Shown here in pieces: positions 51,331 to 59,658 of a DNA stretch of 64,000 nt. A model generated the notes under the pieces. The model searched no databases and had not been told where the DNA came from. It saw only the letters and a program-made list of their open reading frames with translations. Within the stretch, counting starts at the first letter, position 1; each line of letters begins with the position of its first letter. Source of the stretch: Catenaria anguillulae PL171 (Eukaryota; Blastocladiomycota; Blastocladiomycetes; Blastocladiales; Catenariaceae); the NCBI GenBank assembly GCA_002102555.1, contig MCFL01000010.1, forward strand, positions 1 through 64,000, written 5' to 3'. Position numbers and translations under genes: made by a program.

Positions 51331-53619
51331 CTATGCCACATTTGCAACCTTATTCCCCACCTTATTATGCTTCTTTCCACCAACCCCACGCCACTCTCCC
51401 ACCCCATCCTCCTCCTCCCTGTCGTGTGCAACCGAATCGTCCACCGCCACCACTTGACGGTCAATCGTCACCGTCACCTTGATCTTGACCTGCCACGCCG
51501 CATACTTTGCTCCGTCGCCCTCGGGCTTGACCTCTTGCTTCCTCGCATCCATCTCGCTCTGCCGCTTGACCTTAATATGCGCGCACCGGCCAAGTTCCAC
51601 TTGTTGCTTGACAAATCCGCAAAACGCAAGCGCCTCGTGCTTGTCGTCAAAGTAATACATGGCGGTGCGCCCCACAATCGTGCGCGTACGGTCCAGTGGC
51701 GGGTAATGTACGCCCGTGAGTGACTTGCAGTACCGAGCGAGCGCCAACACGTCTGTGGGTGTCGTTGTCGGATCAATGTTTTTCACCGTGACGAAATGTC
51801 GGCTTTCGCCAATGGCAATCAGGCCCGCGGCAGTCGTTGAGACGAGCGACGACGACAGGTGCGGAGGAACCAGAAGCGATGTGGGAATGTCGCCATCCGT
51901 GTCGGCAGCCGACTGCATGCATATGTACAGCTCGATAGCTTCAGTGGGCCAACGCGATACATCCGGCTGGTACGCCGATGTTACACCCTCGTCGTCGTCA
52001 TCATCATCATCATTCGATGCATCCCTATGATTCGCCGTGTGGTCCCACTCGACACGCCGCGACGGCTGCCACGTGCCCACACCCGCGTACGGCGCCGCCT
52101 TGGCCTCCCGCGTCATATCGGCATTGTGGACGTGCAACTCGACCTGGCGCGGGGAAAATTCGCCGCCGGATGACTCGCCCGCGACCCTACGACCCCGCGC
52201 TGCACGCTTGTCAGCGTCGGTCAATGCGAAATCGCGCTGCAATTCGCCCGTGCCGAGCTGCTCGCGCAATGCCTGGCCGAACGCCCACGCCTCTTGGCGA
52301 TCGGCAAAAAAGTAAATGGCGGCGCGGCCAACGTACTTGTACACGGAATGTGGTGGGTAAAAAAGCTGCTTGAGGGACAAGTACTCGCGCGCAAGCACAA
52401 GCAGTTGGTGCTTTGTGGTCGAGGGACGCAGGCCGCGGATCGTCACGTGGTAGGGCGCAGGGCCCGTGCCGTCGGGCCGGTCGGTCGTCACGATCGAGTG
52501 GTGGAACGGGTGGTCGGGCGTGGCCGGTGTGGGTTGCGGAGCAGTATAGGGCAGGATGGCCGGGATGTGAGCGAGGGCGGGGAACGAGGCTGACGCGCCA
52601 GGTCCGGACGGCGGGTTGGTGCCCCACATGGTGCCTGCGAGAGCGAGCGTCTCGATCGAGTCGTAAGGGCTGGGCTTGCGGGCGTGGTTGACAACGTGGA
52701 CATCCGAGCCCGAGTCCGAGTCCGAGTCCGAGTCTGAATCCGAATCTGACGACAAGGTCGACGCGTGGTCTTGGTCATCTTGCACAACCTCGGAATCAAG
52801 ACCGAGGTTGCTCTGGCGCTCTTGTTGGACTGTGGTGGTCAAGGGCTGCTCGTCATGCAAATCACGATCCAACTCGTGGGCCGCACCAGCAATCATGACG
52901 TCGGCGGCCAACGAAACGCTCGCCTTTGCCTCGTGCATCGTCATTTCGAGCTGCCGGACGGTTGAACGATTGCTAGCGACCGACGCCGACCGTGACCAGC
53001 CGTGATTGGCGAGGGCGCAAGTCGAGCACGCTTTACTTGAAACCGAACTCGATTTCGACAGTGGCACCGACTCGGCGCTGGCACTCGACAGCGTCGACGC
53101 CTTACAATCCATATCCGCGACTTGTCGGACAATGACATCTTGGCGGATCGTCACGAGCGGCGACTGCGCCACCGTCACGCTCACGTCCACGAGCGACGCG
53201 GGCCGGCCCAGGAACTTGCTGGCTTCGGCCGCAACCTCGGTCAGGCTGAGCTTGTCGACCGAGACGGTGCTGGGCAACAGCACGAGCACACGTTCGCGCG
53301 GGGGCGGCTGCGACTGCACTTGTTGGAGCTGCAGCTTGAGGCGCAGGTTTTCTTGGGTGAGCTGCGCGAGGAGCTGGTTCAGCGGCGATGGGTGCGAGAC
53401 GGGTGGGGTCACGGAAGGCTCGGCGAAAGGGTTTTGTTGAAGCTGGTTATGTTGTTGTAGAGGTTTCTGCTGCTCCTGCTGTTGCAGGAGGGCGAGGAGC
53501 TGCTGCATTTGCGGATCAGGGCCGGGTGCCAGCGTCGACGCCGCCGCGGCGACCGAGGAGGCGGCTTGTTGGTGCCACTGGAGCAGCTGTTGATGATAGT
53601 GCTGGGTTTGATGGTTCAT
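51331..53619 (-). CDS. RRM-like array protein D (two domains, complete)
   Basis: Uninterrupted frame, 762 residues from MNHQTQHYHQQLLQWHQQ at 53619. Gln-rich N-terminus, then LLAQLTQENLRLKLQLQQVQ (a short leucine-zipper-like helix) and block 1, VLVLLPSTVSVDKLSLTEVA and RPASLVDVSVTVAQSPLVTI. A Ser/Asp repeat (SDSDSDSDSDSGSD) precedes domain 1: APYHVTIRGLRPSTTKHQLL, QLFYPPHSVYKYVGRAAIYF, EAWAFGQALREQLGTGELQR, VELHVHNADMTRE. Domain 2: RHFVTVKNIDPTTTPTDVLA, VHYPPLDR, VGRTAMYYFDDKHEALAFCG, and a final strand AWQVKIKVTVTID. It is the best model for the full-length ancestor of the array. Confidence 0.75.
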   Translation of the reverse strand: MNHQTQHYHQQLLQWHQQAASSVAAAASTLAPGPDPQMQQLLALLQQQEQQKPLQQHNQLQQNPFAEPSVTPPVSHPSPLNQLLAQLTQENLRLKLQLQQVQSQPPPRERVLVLLPSTVSVDKLSLTEVAAEASKFLGRPASLVDVSVTVAQSPLVTIRQDVIVRQVADMDCKASTLSSASAESVPLSKSSSVSSKACSTCALANHGWSRSASVASNRSTVRQLEMTMHEAKASVSLAADVMIAGAAHELDRDLHDEQPLTTTVQQERQSNLGLDSEVVQDDQDHASTLSSDSDSDSDSDSDSGSDVHVVNHARKPSPYDSIETLALAGTMWGTNPPSGPGASASFPALAHIPAILPYTAPQPTPATPDHPFHHSIVTTDRPDGTGPAPYHVTIRGLRPSTTKHQLLVLAREYLSLKQLFYPPHSVYKYVGRAAIYFFADRQEAWAFGQALREQLGTGELQRDFALTDADKRAARGRRVAGESSGGEFSPRQVELHVHNADMTREAKAAPYAGVGTWQPSRRVEWDHTANHRDASNDDDDDDDEGVTSAYQPDVSRWPTEAIELYICMQSAADTDGDIPTSLLVPPHLSSSLVSTTAAGLIAIGESRHFVTVKNIDPTTTPTDVLALARYCKSLTGVHYPPLDRTRTIVGRTAMYYFDDKHEALAFCGFVKQQVELGRCAHIKVKRQSEMDARKQEVKPEGDGAKYAAWQVKIKVTVTIDRQVVAVDDSVAHDREEEDGVGEWRGVGGKKHNKVGNKVANVA
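53150..53390. repeat. Near-identical 241-bp island shared by genes D and E (copy in D)
   Basis: Base-by-base comparison with 55981-56221 gives about 9 differences in 241 (about 96 percent identity), with no indels. It covers the leucine-zipper-like helix and conserved block 1. Identity falls sharply on both sides, where the two genes are hard to align at DNA level. Confidence 0.85.
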
Positions 53620-54905
53620 TTCAGCGACAATTGCTACAGTACCTAGTACTCGCCGTGGCAAACCATGGCCAGTGACCAGAGCTCAGCGGGTGACAAACGC
53701 CATTTCAAGCTGATTTGCGAACGGGTCGAGTGCGGACATTGTTCGGACACAGCTTGTGCATCTGTCGGTGACTCAGCCGCGAAAAATAAGTCCAAGTGTT
53801 GTCCAAACCAAACTCAGTCGATAGCCGAAACAAGTTTGTGTGTAAACATGATACTTGGATAGGAAAAGTCAAGCGTCAATGACACCGACAATATTACACA
53901 AACAACATTCCGTGGCTCACACAGTTCAGTCACAGACATGACACGACACAGTCGGAAGACCTCCTGACTCGCACGACGAGGAAACACAAGCAGCACGGCA
54001 AATGCCAAGAAGAGAGACACGGCCGGACCGGTCAAAATGAATGGGCGGGATTGGGGCTAGGAGTTGGTATTGTTGAAGTTGGAGGGAATGCTCTGCTGTT
54101 GCTGCTGTTGCTGCTGAAGCAGCCGTTGATAGTGCTGGGATCGATGCCTCATTTCTACGATTGTTCGTCACTGCCGCAGCTCGCCGGAGAGGTCCAGTGG
54201 GCGGCAAGGACCTTTTTCACTGTTCAAGAGTCCCATCGTCTGCCAGGTATGGCCACAATTTGGACACGGCTTGACTTGACCTCAAGCTGACCTGGCGGTC
54301 CGTGAACCAGGAGTTCCAAGCTGCTGTCGGCCACCAAAGCTGACGCCAATCAGAGTCGAGGAAGGTCCATTGCGCAGCGCAGGCATGTCTCACCAGACTA
54401 ATCATGTCAATACACATTCAGTCCGGGGGAAAGAGATCACCAGCATTCAAGTTCCTCACGATTATTGGCGAGATTTTGCGGCGGAGTGGTGGATGCAAGT
54501 GTTTCTCGGCCGCGGCTGCTGGCCGAAGAGAAAGGCACTGACACGCCGCAGTGTTGAACGGAGCCGCTGGGGATTCATGGTGGGTCGCAGCTGCGGGAAC
54601 GCGGGCAGAGCCAAACTCGACCTGCATGCCGCAACGTCAAGTGATGATGAGATATGCTGCAGTAGCCTCATCACGTTGGCCAGTAAACCTGCTTTGGCCT
54701 TTGTCTCGACGGGGTTCCGATCTCAACGCTACCCAATTGTTCCCTTCATCGTTTTTGGGAGCAAGAGTTATACATACACTACACTGTTACCATTCATAAC
54801 AGGCATTTGAGACATGTCACATGTTATCGTCACAGCAAACTACTATCGCCCGCGACGTTGCTTTGCGCCTTATCGTCCACGTCCTGACCCTCTTCATCGC
54901 ATGCG
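53620..54905. other. 1.3-kb spacer between array genes D and E
   Basis: Contains ATTTGGACACGG at about 54259-54270 and TTGTCCAAACC at about 53800-53810, both related to the TTTGGACA element upstream of gene E. The segment around 54090-54160 echoes the Gln-rich 5' coding end of genes D and E (TGCTGTTGCTGCTGTTGCTG, then TGATAGTGCTGGG) and ends near a CAT that could be a decayed start, so a broken 5' fragment of a sixth copy may lie here. No complete gene. Confidence 0.45.
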
Positions 54906-56417
54906 TCATTGTTCTTCGCCTCCGTCGCGGTTAGTGGAGGCTTCGTGAGCCACACAGCCATTTCTCGTGCTTGTGGGCACAGGCGGCTGGCGCTCGATAC
55001 TGCCCATCCCCCTGCACGAAGCCATCATATCTGCCATTCGTATGCTCAGGTCCACCTGCCGCAGAGAAAACGCTCTGCCCTCGGCCTCGCCCCAAACCCC
55101 ATTGTCGCGCGCTCGCTGCTTGTCCTCCTCGGTCAACGCAAACTCGTTGCGAAACTCATCCGTCAGCCTGCGCCGCCGCAATTCGAACTCAAACTTGCCC
55201 GCGTCCTCGCGGCTCGCGAAGAAATAAACGGCTGCGCGACCCACATACCTCCGTGGCTTGTGCGGCGGGAAAAAGAGCTGCTTGAGAGACGAGTAATCGC
55301 GGGCAAGGGCGAGAAGCTGGTTGGCTGAGGTTGACGGCCGCAGGCCACGAATCGTCACGTGGTACGGCGCAGGACCTGTTCCGGTTGGACGTTCTTCTGT
55401 CACGATCGAAGGGGAATGGGAGGCTGGGATCCGAGCTGATGGCGCTGATGTCGCGGCGGATGCCCGGCTTGCGTCGCAGCCAGTACCTTGGAGCGCAGGT
55501 TGTTCCATCAACTCGGGAGTGTGGGGCCTGTGCTGGTGGTGATTGGCCTGCACGTCCCGCTCAGATTCTGAACCCCCTGTTGCCGAGATGGTTGTTGTTG
55601 CTTGGTCGTCCTCGGTTTGTACAATACCGGCATCCAAAGCTTGGTGTTCGCTGATATCGCCATGCGCTGAGGCCACCGTCTCGGCATGAATGTCGTCAAT
55701 CAGCTCGCAGGCCGCAGCACCACCAATCACCATATCGGTAGCAGAGGAACAAGTTACCTTGGCGTCGGACTGCATGATCTTGGCTTGCTCTTGATGAAAG
55801 GCCAACCACGTGCTTGCGGCCGACGTCGATCGCGACTGAGGACTCCTAGTGACCGCATGCCGAGTTGATTGCGCTGCACTGACAGCCGGCGTTGATCTCA
55901 ACTGCGGTGCTGTTTCGGTACTCGATGGCGTCGACGACCGGCTCCGGTGGGCATGTTGGGCGGCTGCCTGTTGGGGAATAGTCACAAGTGGCGACTGCGC
56001 CACCGTCACGCTCACGTCCACGAGCGACGCGGGCCGGCCCAGGAACTTGCTGGCTTCGGCCGCAACCTCGGTCAGGCTGAGATTGTCGACCGAGACGGTG
56101 CTGGGCAGCAGCACGAGAACACGTTCGCGCGGGGGCGGCTGTGACTGCACTTGTTGGAGCTGCAGCTTGAGGCGCAGGTTTTCTTGGGTGAGTTGCGCGA
56201 GGAGCTGGTCGAGCGGCGATGAGTTCGGGAGAACGTAATGTTGAAGTTGGAGGGGTTGGTATTGCGGTAGTTGCTGCTGCTGCTGCTGTTGAACGAGGGC
56301 AGCGAGGAGCTGCTGCAAGTTCTGATCGGTCGTGGTCGCCGGTGTCGCAGCATCCGAGTCTGGGATGGCCGCCTCGGCGCCAGATACGTGCTGAGGCTTT
56401 TGGGATTGATTGTTCAT
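54906..56417 (-). CDS. RRM-like array protein E (one domain, shorter)
   Basis: 503 residues from MNNQSQKPQHVSGAEAAIPD at 56417. Gln-rich N-terminus, LLAQLTQENLRLKLQLQQVQ and block 1 (VLVLLPSTVSVDNLSLTEVA) are almost identical to D, including at the DNA level (see repeat at 55981-56221). Domain 1: APYHVTIRGLRPSTSANQLL, QLFFPPHKPRRYVGRAAVYF, EDAGKFEFELRRRRLTDEFR, then VDLSIRMADMMASC. The frame ends soon after (STNRDGGEEQ), so domain 2 is missing, as in B. It is the rightmost member of the array. Confidence 0.73.
   Translation of the reverse strand: MNNQSQKPQHVSGAEAAIPDSDAATPATTTDQNLQQLLAALVQQQQQQQLPQYQPLQLQHYVLPNSSPLDQLLAQLTQENLRLKLQLQQVQSQPPPRERVLVLLPSTVSVDNLSLTEVAAEASKFLGRPASLVDVSVTVAQSPLVTIPQQAAAQHAHRSRSSTPSSTETAPQLRSTPAVSAAQSTRHAVTRSPQSRSTSAASTWLAFHQEQAKIMQSDAKVTCSSATDMVIGGAAACELIDDIHAETVASAHGDISEHQALDAGIVQTEDDQATTTISATGGSESERDVQANHHQHRPHTPELMEQPALQGTGCDASRASAATSAPSARIPASHSPSIVTEERPTGTGPAPYHVTIRGLRPSTSANQLLALARDYSSLKQLFFPPHKPRRYVGRAAVYFFASREDAGKFEFELRRRRLTDEFRNEFALTEEDKQRARDNGVWGEAEGRAFSLRQVDLSIRMADMMASCRGMGSIERQPPVPTSTRNGCVAHEASTNRDGGEEQ
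55981..56221. repeat. Near-identical 241-bp island shared by genes D and E (copy in E)
   Basis: Partner of 53150-53390. Several of the differences are in third codon positions. Confidence 0.85.
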
Positions 56418-56527
56418 ATTGAGAATGGGCATGCATGTGCACAGACTTTGAGAGGCACTGATTGACTTCAAATTGAGCAGGCCAAGGAATCGGTGGGCGT
56501 CTCTGGCCTTTTCACGGTCCTATGTGT

Positions 56528-56603
56528 GCGGTTTGGACACGATTTGGACAGCCCATAGACGAAGCGGCGCAAGACGCCTCTGTCCAAATCGTGTCCAAAC
56601 CGC
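56528..56603. promoter_or_regulatory. Perfect 24-bp inverted repeat upstream of array gene E
   Basis: Left arm 56528-56551 reads GCGGTTTGGACACGATTTGG then ACAG; right arm 56580-56603 is its exact reverse complement, with a 28-base spacer. Each arm holds two TTTGGACA octamers separated by CGA. It lies 110-190 bases upstream of the gene E start. It could be a binding site for a dimeric regulator or form a hairpin. No flanking target duplication was noticed, so a small mobile element is less likely but possible. Confidence 0.8.
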
Positions 56604-57276
56604 GTCGAATGGAAAAAGTCAAGCCGCACAACCGCTTACCTACAGGAAAACAACAGTGATATTGACTGACGTTGGACAAAAACAATCTGCAGCTTGCACT
56701 CGGACGTGACACGGTACAACCTGCTGACTTTGACGCTAGGAGGAAAGACAAATAGAGGGCAGGCTCGGCCAGGCTCACGTCGTCGCAGCGAGGGTAACAA
56801 CGAGAGCCGAGAAGGGCGGTCGGGACAGGAAGGGATCGAGGAAAGGGCTGGGCAACAGACGAGAAGGTCAAAGAATGGGGAACGATTTTCGTGTTTTCGA
56901 ATGGGTGAGAAAAAGAGTGGAAGAAAATGATGCGCAAGAGGAATGCCGGAAAGCTGAGCGAGTGGGCGGGTTAGCTGTCGGCAAGTCCAGACGACGAGCA
57001 AGGAAAGAGATCAGGGCGGGTGAGTTCGTAGCGAATGCAGACGAACAAGAACCTCGCGCAGAGAAAACAATGACACGGATAACAAGTATAGTGCATGGAG
57101 GAGATGAAAATGTGAAGACAAAAAGGGGGAATCAAACCAATCAATGAAACGAGCAATAAAAAAATCAACTCAAAAAAAAGACCTTCCTTACATTGCTTGC
57201 TTGCGTCAAACACCTGGTCCGCCATTAGGTGAGGGTATATCCGTCATTGACCGTGATCCATCGCTCGTGCATGTGC
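56604..57276. other. Intergenic region right of the array
   Basis: About 670 bases, purine-rich on the plus strand between 56740 and 57180. Short open frames rich in Arg and Lys reflect this composition. No gene or RNA recognised. It holds the 3' end of the gene to the right. Confidence 0.4.
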
Positions 57277-59658
57277 TTATGCCTCGCATTCCTCAAGCAA
57301 GCCCCTCGCCATCGGCTTGGCCGCAACCTGGGATGACGATGAACGTGATGCCATGGGTACTGGCGATGGCGATCGGGATGAGGATGACGTGGCAATCACG
57401 CCAAACAAGGAAGACGATGTTGGGCGCGGCGGAGAAGACGCAGTGGTCGGCGACGACGCGTACCGAAAGTCAGGGTCCGGCGCCGCAGCCTTGGCTTGCT
57501 CGGCGGCGGCATCGTCCGCATTGCAATGGACGGGTGATGGAGACGGTGACGGCATCATGACCTTGGCCGCAGCCATGGAAAACTCGAGCGACAGAGGCGA
57601 CACGGCGCGGCTCGGTGCTGATGGTGACGATGACCTGATCAAAGATGGTTCCTGCTTGGCACCAAACGGAATCATGACAAACTCGATCGGGTACTTTGGC
57701 GGTCCGCGGTCGGAGCGGGCAGTGTCCGGTGCCACGAAAAATTGATTTGCTGTCGGCGACGTGGGAGGCACCGAAGTGGCGGTCGACGACACGGACGTGC
57801 GACGTTCTTGCTGCTCCACGAAATCGGCTGCAGCAACAAGCAGGTCAATGCTGACGGCCGAGGTGCCCCTTGTGCGCGACGGGCTGGGCCCACCAAACAA
57901 GACACTGTCTGAGGGCATGGTACCAACCGCAGGCGACGTGGGCGGTGACATGATGGAGCTGGACAACACTTCGGCCATGTCGGCATCTTCTTGTGCTCGT
58001 GCTTGTTCTTGCCCTTGACCCTGCTCCTCTGGCTTCAGTACTGGCTCCTCCACCACCTCTTCGTCCACATCCATGTGGTCTGCATCCTCGGCATCGTCCA
58101 TGGCAGCGGCACCAGGCACATTGCACCGCCACGTCGGTGTGGGTCGAGCCTTCTTTTCGCGAGTCGCGCCAGCGGCAGCACCGTGCAGCAGGGCAGTGGC
58201 AGGCGTATCTGGAGGCGTGACATACTCGTGCGTGTCACCATTGGCGGTGCTCATGCCCGATGGTCGGCGTGCGTATGGATGGAACCGGAGCGAACCAGGT
58301 GCCGACGAGGACGACGACGACGCCAACGATGCCAGTTCAACGTCACGATACCGGACGCCCTTGACAGGTTTGCTTACCTGCGGCCGGTTCTCATCCGCCG
58401 CCGCTACGGCGGCATCCGTGACGGGATTGCCTAGTAATGGCGACGCGGCCGCGGACGATGGCGACATGGCCGGGGCGTGCTGTTCCTCCTCTACACCACC
58501 CGAGTTGACATCGACCGACGCAGCATCCAAAAAAAACTGAATCCCATGCTGCACCACAAGCGGCATGGCCCGTTCCACGTCCCTTCGCGTGATGCCTTGC
58601 CGATGCCTTGCATCTTGCTCGTTGCCTTGGCCGAGGTCACCATCGTCGCCTCGATCCGTGGCCGAGCTCGTCAGCAGCACGGCCGACCACAGCGCGCGGC
58701 GCGCGCGGCGCGACGGGCCCGCACACTTGTGGACGGCGCACGCCACGTCCAGCGAGAGTGGGAATGGGACCAGGTCAACGGGATCACGAGGCGTGGCGGA
58801 GAGGTCCAGGATCACTTGGGCAGCGTGCAGGATGCGGGCAAGCTGGGTGCGCGAGAGGCGGAAGCGTTGGGCAAAGTATTCCTGCAACGTTGTCAACAAC
58901 AAGCATGGATAAGTGATTGATCCAGTGTGTCTTTGTGGGAGTGAATAGGGTGGGAAGCGACGTACCTGAACAGACGCACAGGGCTGCACCACCTTGTACA
59001 AGGCCGACGTGGCCAAATAACTGGCCGCCAAGATGCCATAAAGCTTGATCTTGTCCATGTCCGACCCGTTGGGCGTGCTTCCTAGTGTCAAAGCGGCAGC
59101 AATCGGCGTGGGTAGCCGCTCAATGGTCTCGACGCGGCAATCAAAGTCCAAATCCACGTCATGGTCGGCCAAGTCTACATCGAGTGGATGTTGAGAGTGG
59201 CCCGATGATGTCGGAGGAGGCGATCCCAGTGACGAGGCGGATGCGGACAAGGACGACAACGGGCTCGTGGGCGTGTCGTTGTCTGCGGTAGTCAGTGAAC
59301 TTGTGGATGCAGCGGAAGCTGCTGATGACTTGGCCGCGCTTGCCCTGGGCTTCTTGGCCACTGCCGCCTTTCTGCCACGGCCACGAGGCACAGTCGCTGT
59401 TTCGACAGGGTGGATTGTTGGGACTTCTACTACAGTGATTCGTGAAGGTGCTGGGGCGGGTGTCGGGAGTGTTGGTGGCGACGGGGCTGCGAATTGCGAT
59501 TGCGGCTGTTGTGGGCGCGTCCGTGCGGGCGACACGACAGACAGGTACGTGTCAATGCGGGCCTCTAGGCGCCACAGGCGCATCAGGTCGTTGGTTGCCG
59601 AGTTGAGCACCTCGACCGTGAATGCGGCCGGGGTCAGTGGGAGGATTGGGTACGTCAT
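57277..59658 (-). CDS. Unrecognised Ser/Pro-rich nuclear-type protein
   Basis: Start MTYPILPLTPAAFTVEVLNS at 59658. An 84-nt intron (58882-58965, GTACGT..TTGCAG) is in frame and separates two helical parts: KIKLYGILAASYLATSALYK and EYFAQRFRLSRTQLARILHA. The latter continues AAQVILDLSATPRDPVDLVP, PLSLDVACAVHKCAGPSRRA, a helical segment that could be a cyclin-box-like or other alpha bundle, though I cannot place it. A basic RGRGRKAAVAKKPRASAAKS stretch (AT-hook-like RGRGR plus nuclear signal) lies near residue 95. The C-terminal 400 residues are Ser/Pro/Ala-rich with many SP and TP sites, suggesting heavy phosphorylation. About 765 residues after intron removal. Function unknown. Confidence 0.6.
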   Translation of the reverse strand: MTYPILPLTPAAFTVEVLNSATNDLMRLWRLEARIDTYLSVVSPARTRPQQPQSQFAAPSPPTLPTPAPAPSRITVVEVPTIHPVETATVPRGRGRKAAVAKKPRASAAKSSAASAASTSSLTTADNDTPTSPLSSLSASASSLGSPPPTSSGHSQHPLDVDLADHDVDLDFDCRVETIERLPTPIAAALTLGSTPNGSDMDKIKLYGILAASYLATSALYKVVQPCASVQVRRFPPYSLPQRHTGSITYPCLLLTTLQEYFAQRFRLSRTQLARILHAAQVILDLSATPRDPVDLVPFPLSLDVACAVHKCAGPSRRARRALWSAVLLTSSATDRGDDGDLGQGNEQDARHRQGITRRDVERAMPLVVQHGIQFFLDAASVDVNSGGVEEEQHAPAMSPSSAAASPLLGNPVTDAAVAAADENRPQVSKPVKGVRYRDVELASLASSSSSSAPGSLRFHPYARRPSGMSTANGDTHEYVTPPDTPATALLHGAAAGATREKKARPTPTWRCNVPGAAAMDDAEDADHMDVDEEVVEEPVLKPEEQGQGQEQARAQEDADMAEVLSSSIMSPPTSPAVGTMPSDSVLFGGPSPSRTRGTSAVSIDLLVAAADFVEQQERRTSVSSTATSVPPTSPTANQFFVAPDTARSDRGPPKYPIEFVMIPFGAKQEPSLIRSSSPSAPSRAVSPLSLEFSMAAAKVMMPSPSPSPVHCNADDAAAEQAKAAAPDPDFRYASSPTTASSPPRPTSSSLFGVIATSSSSRSPSPVPMASRSSSSQVAAKPMARGLLEECEA

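Noticed and set aside
52720-52760. TCCGAG/TCTGAA hexamer run looking like a microsatellite
   Set aside because: It is the Ser-Asp repeat coding stretch of array gene D, not an independent repeat.
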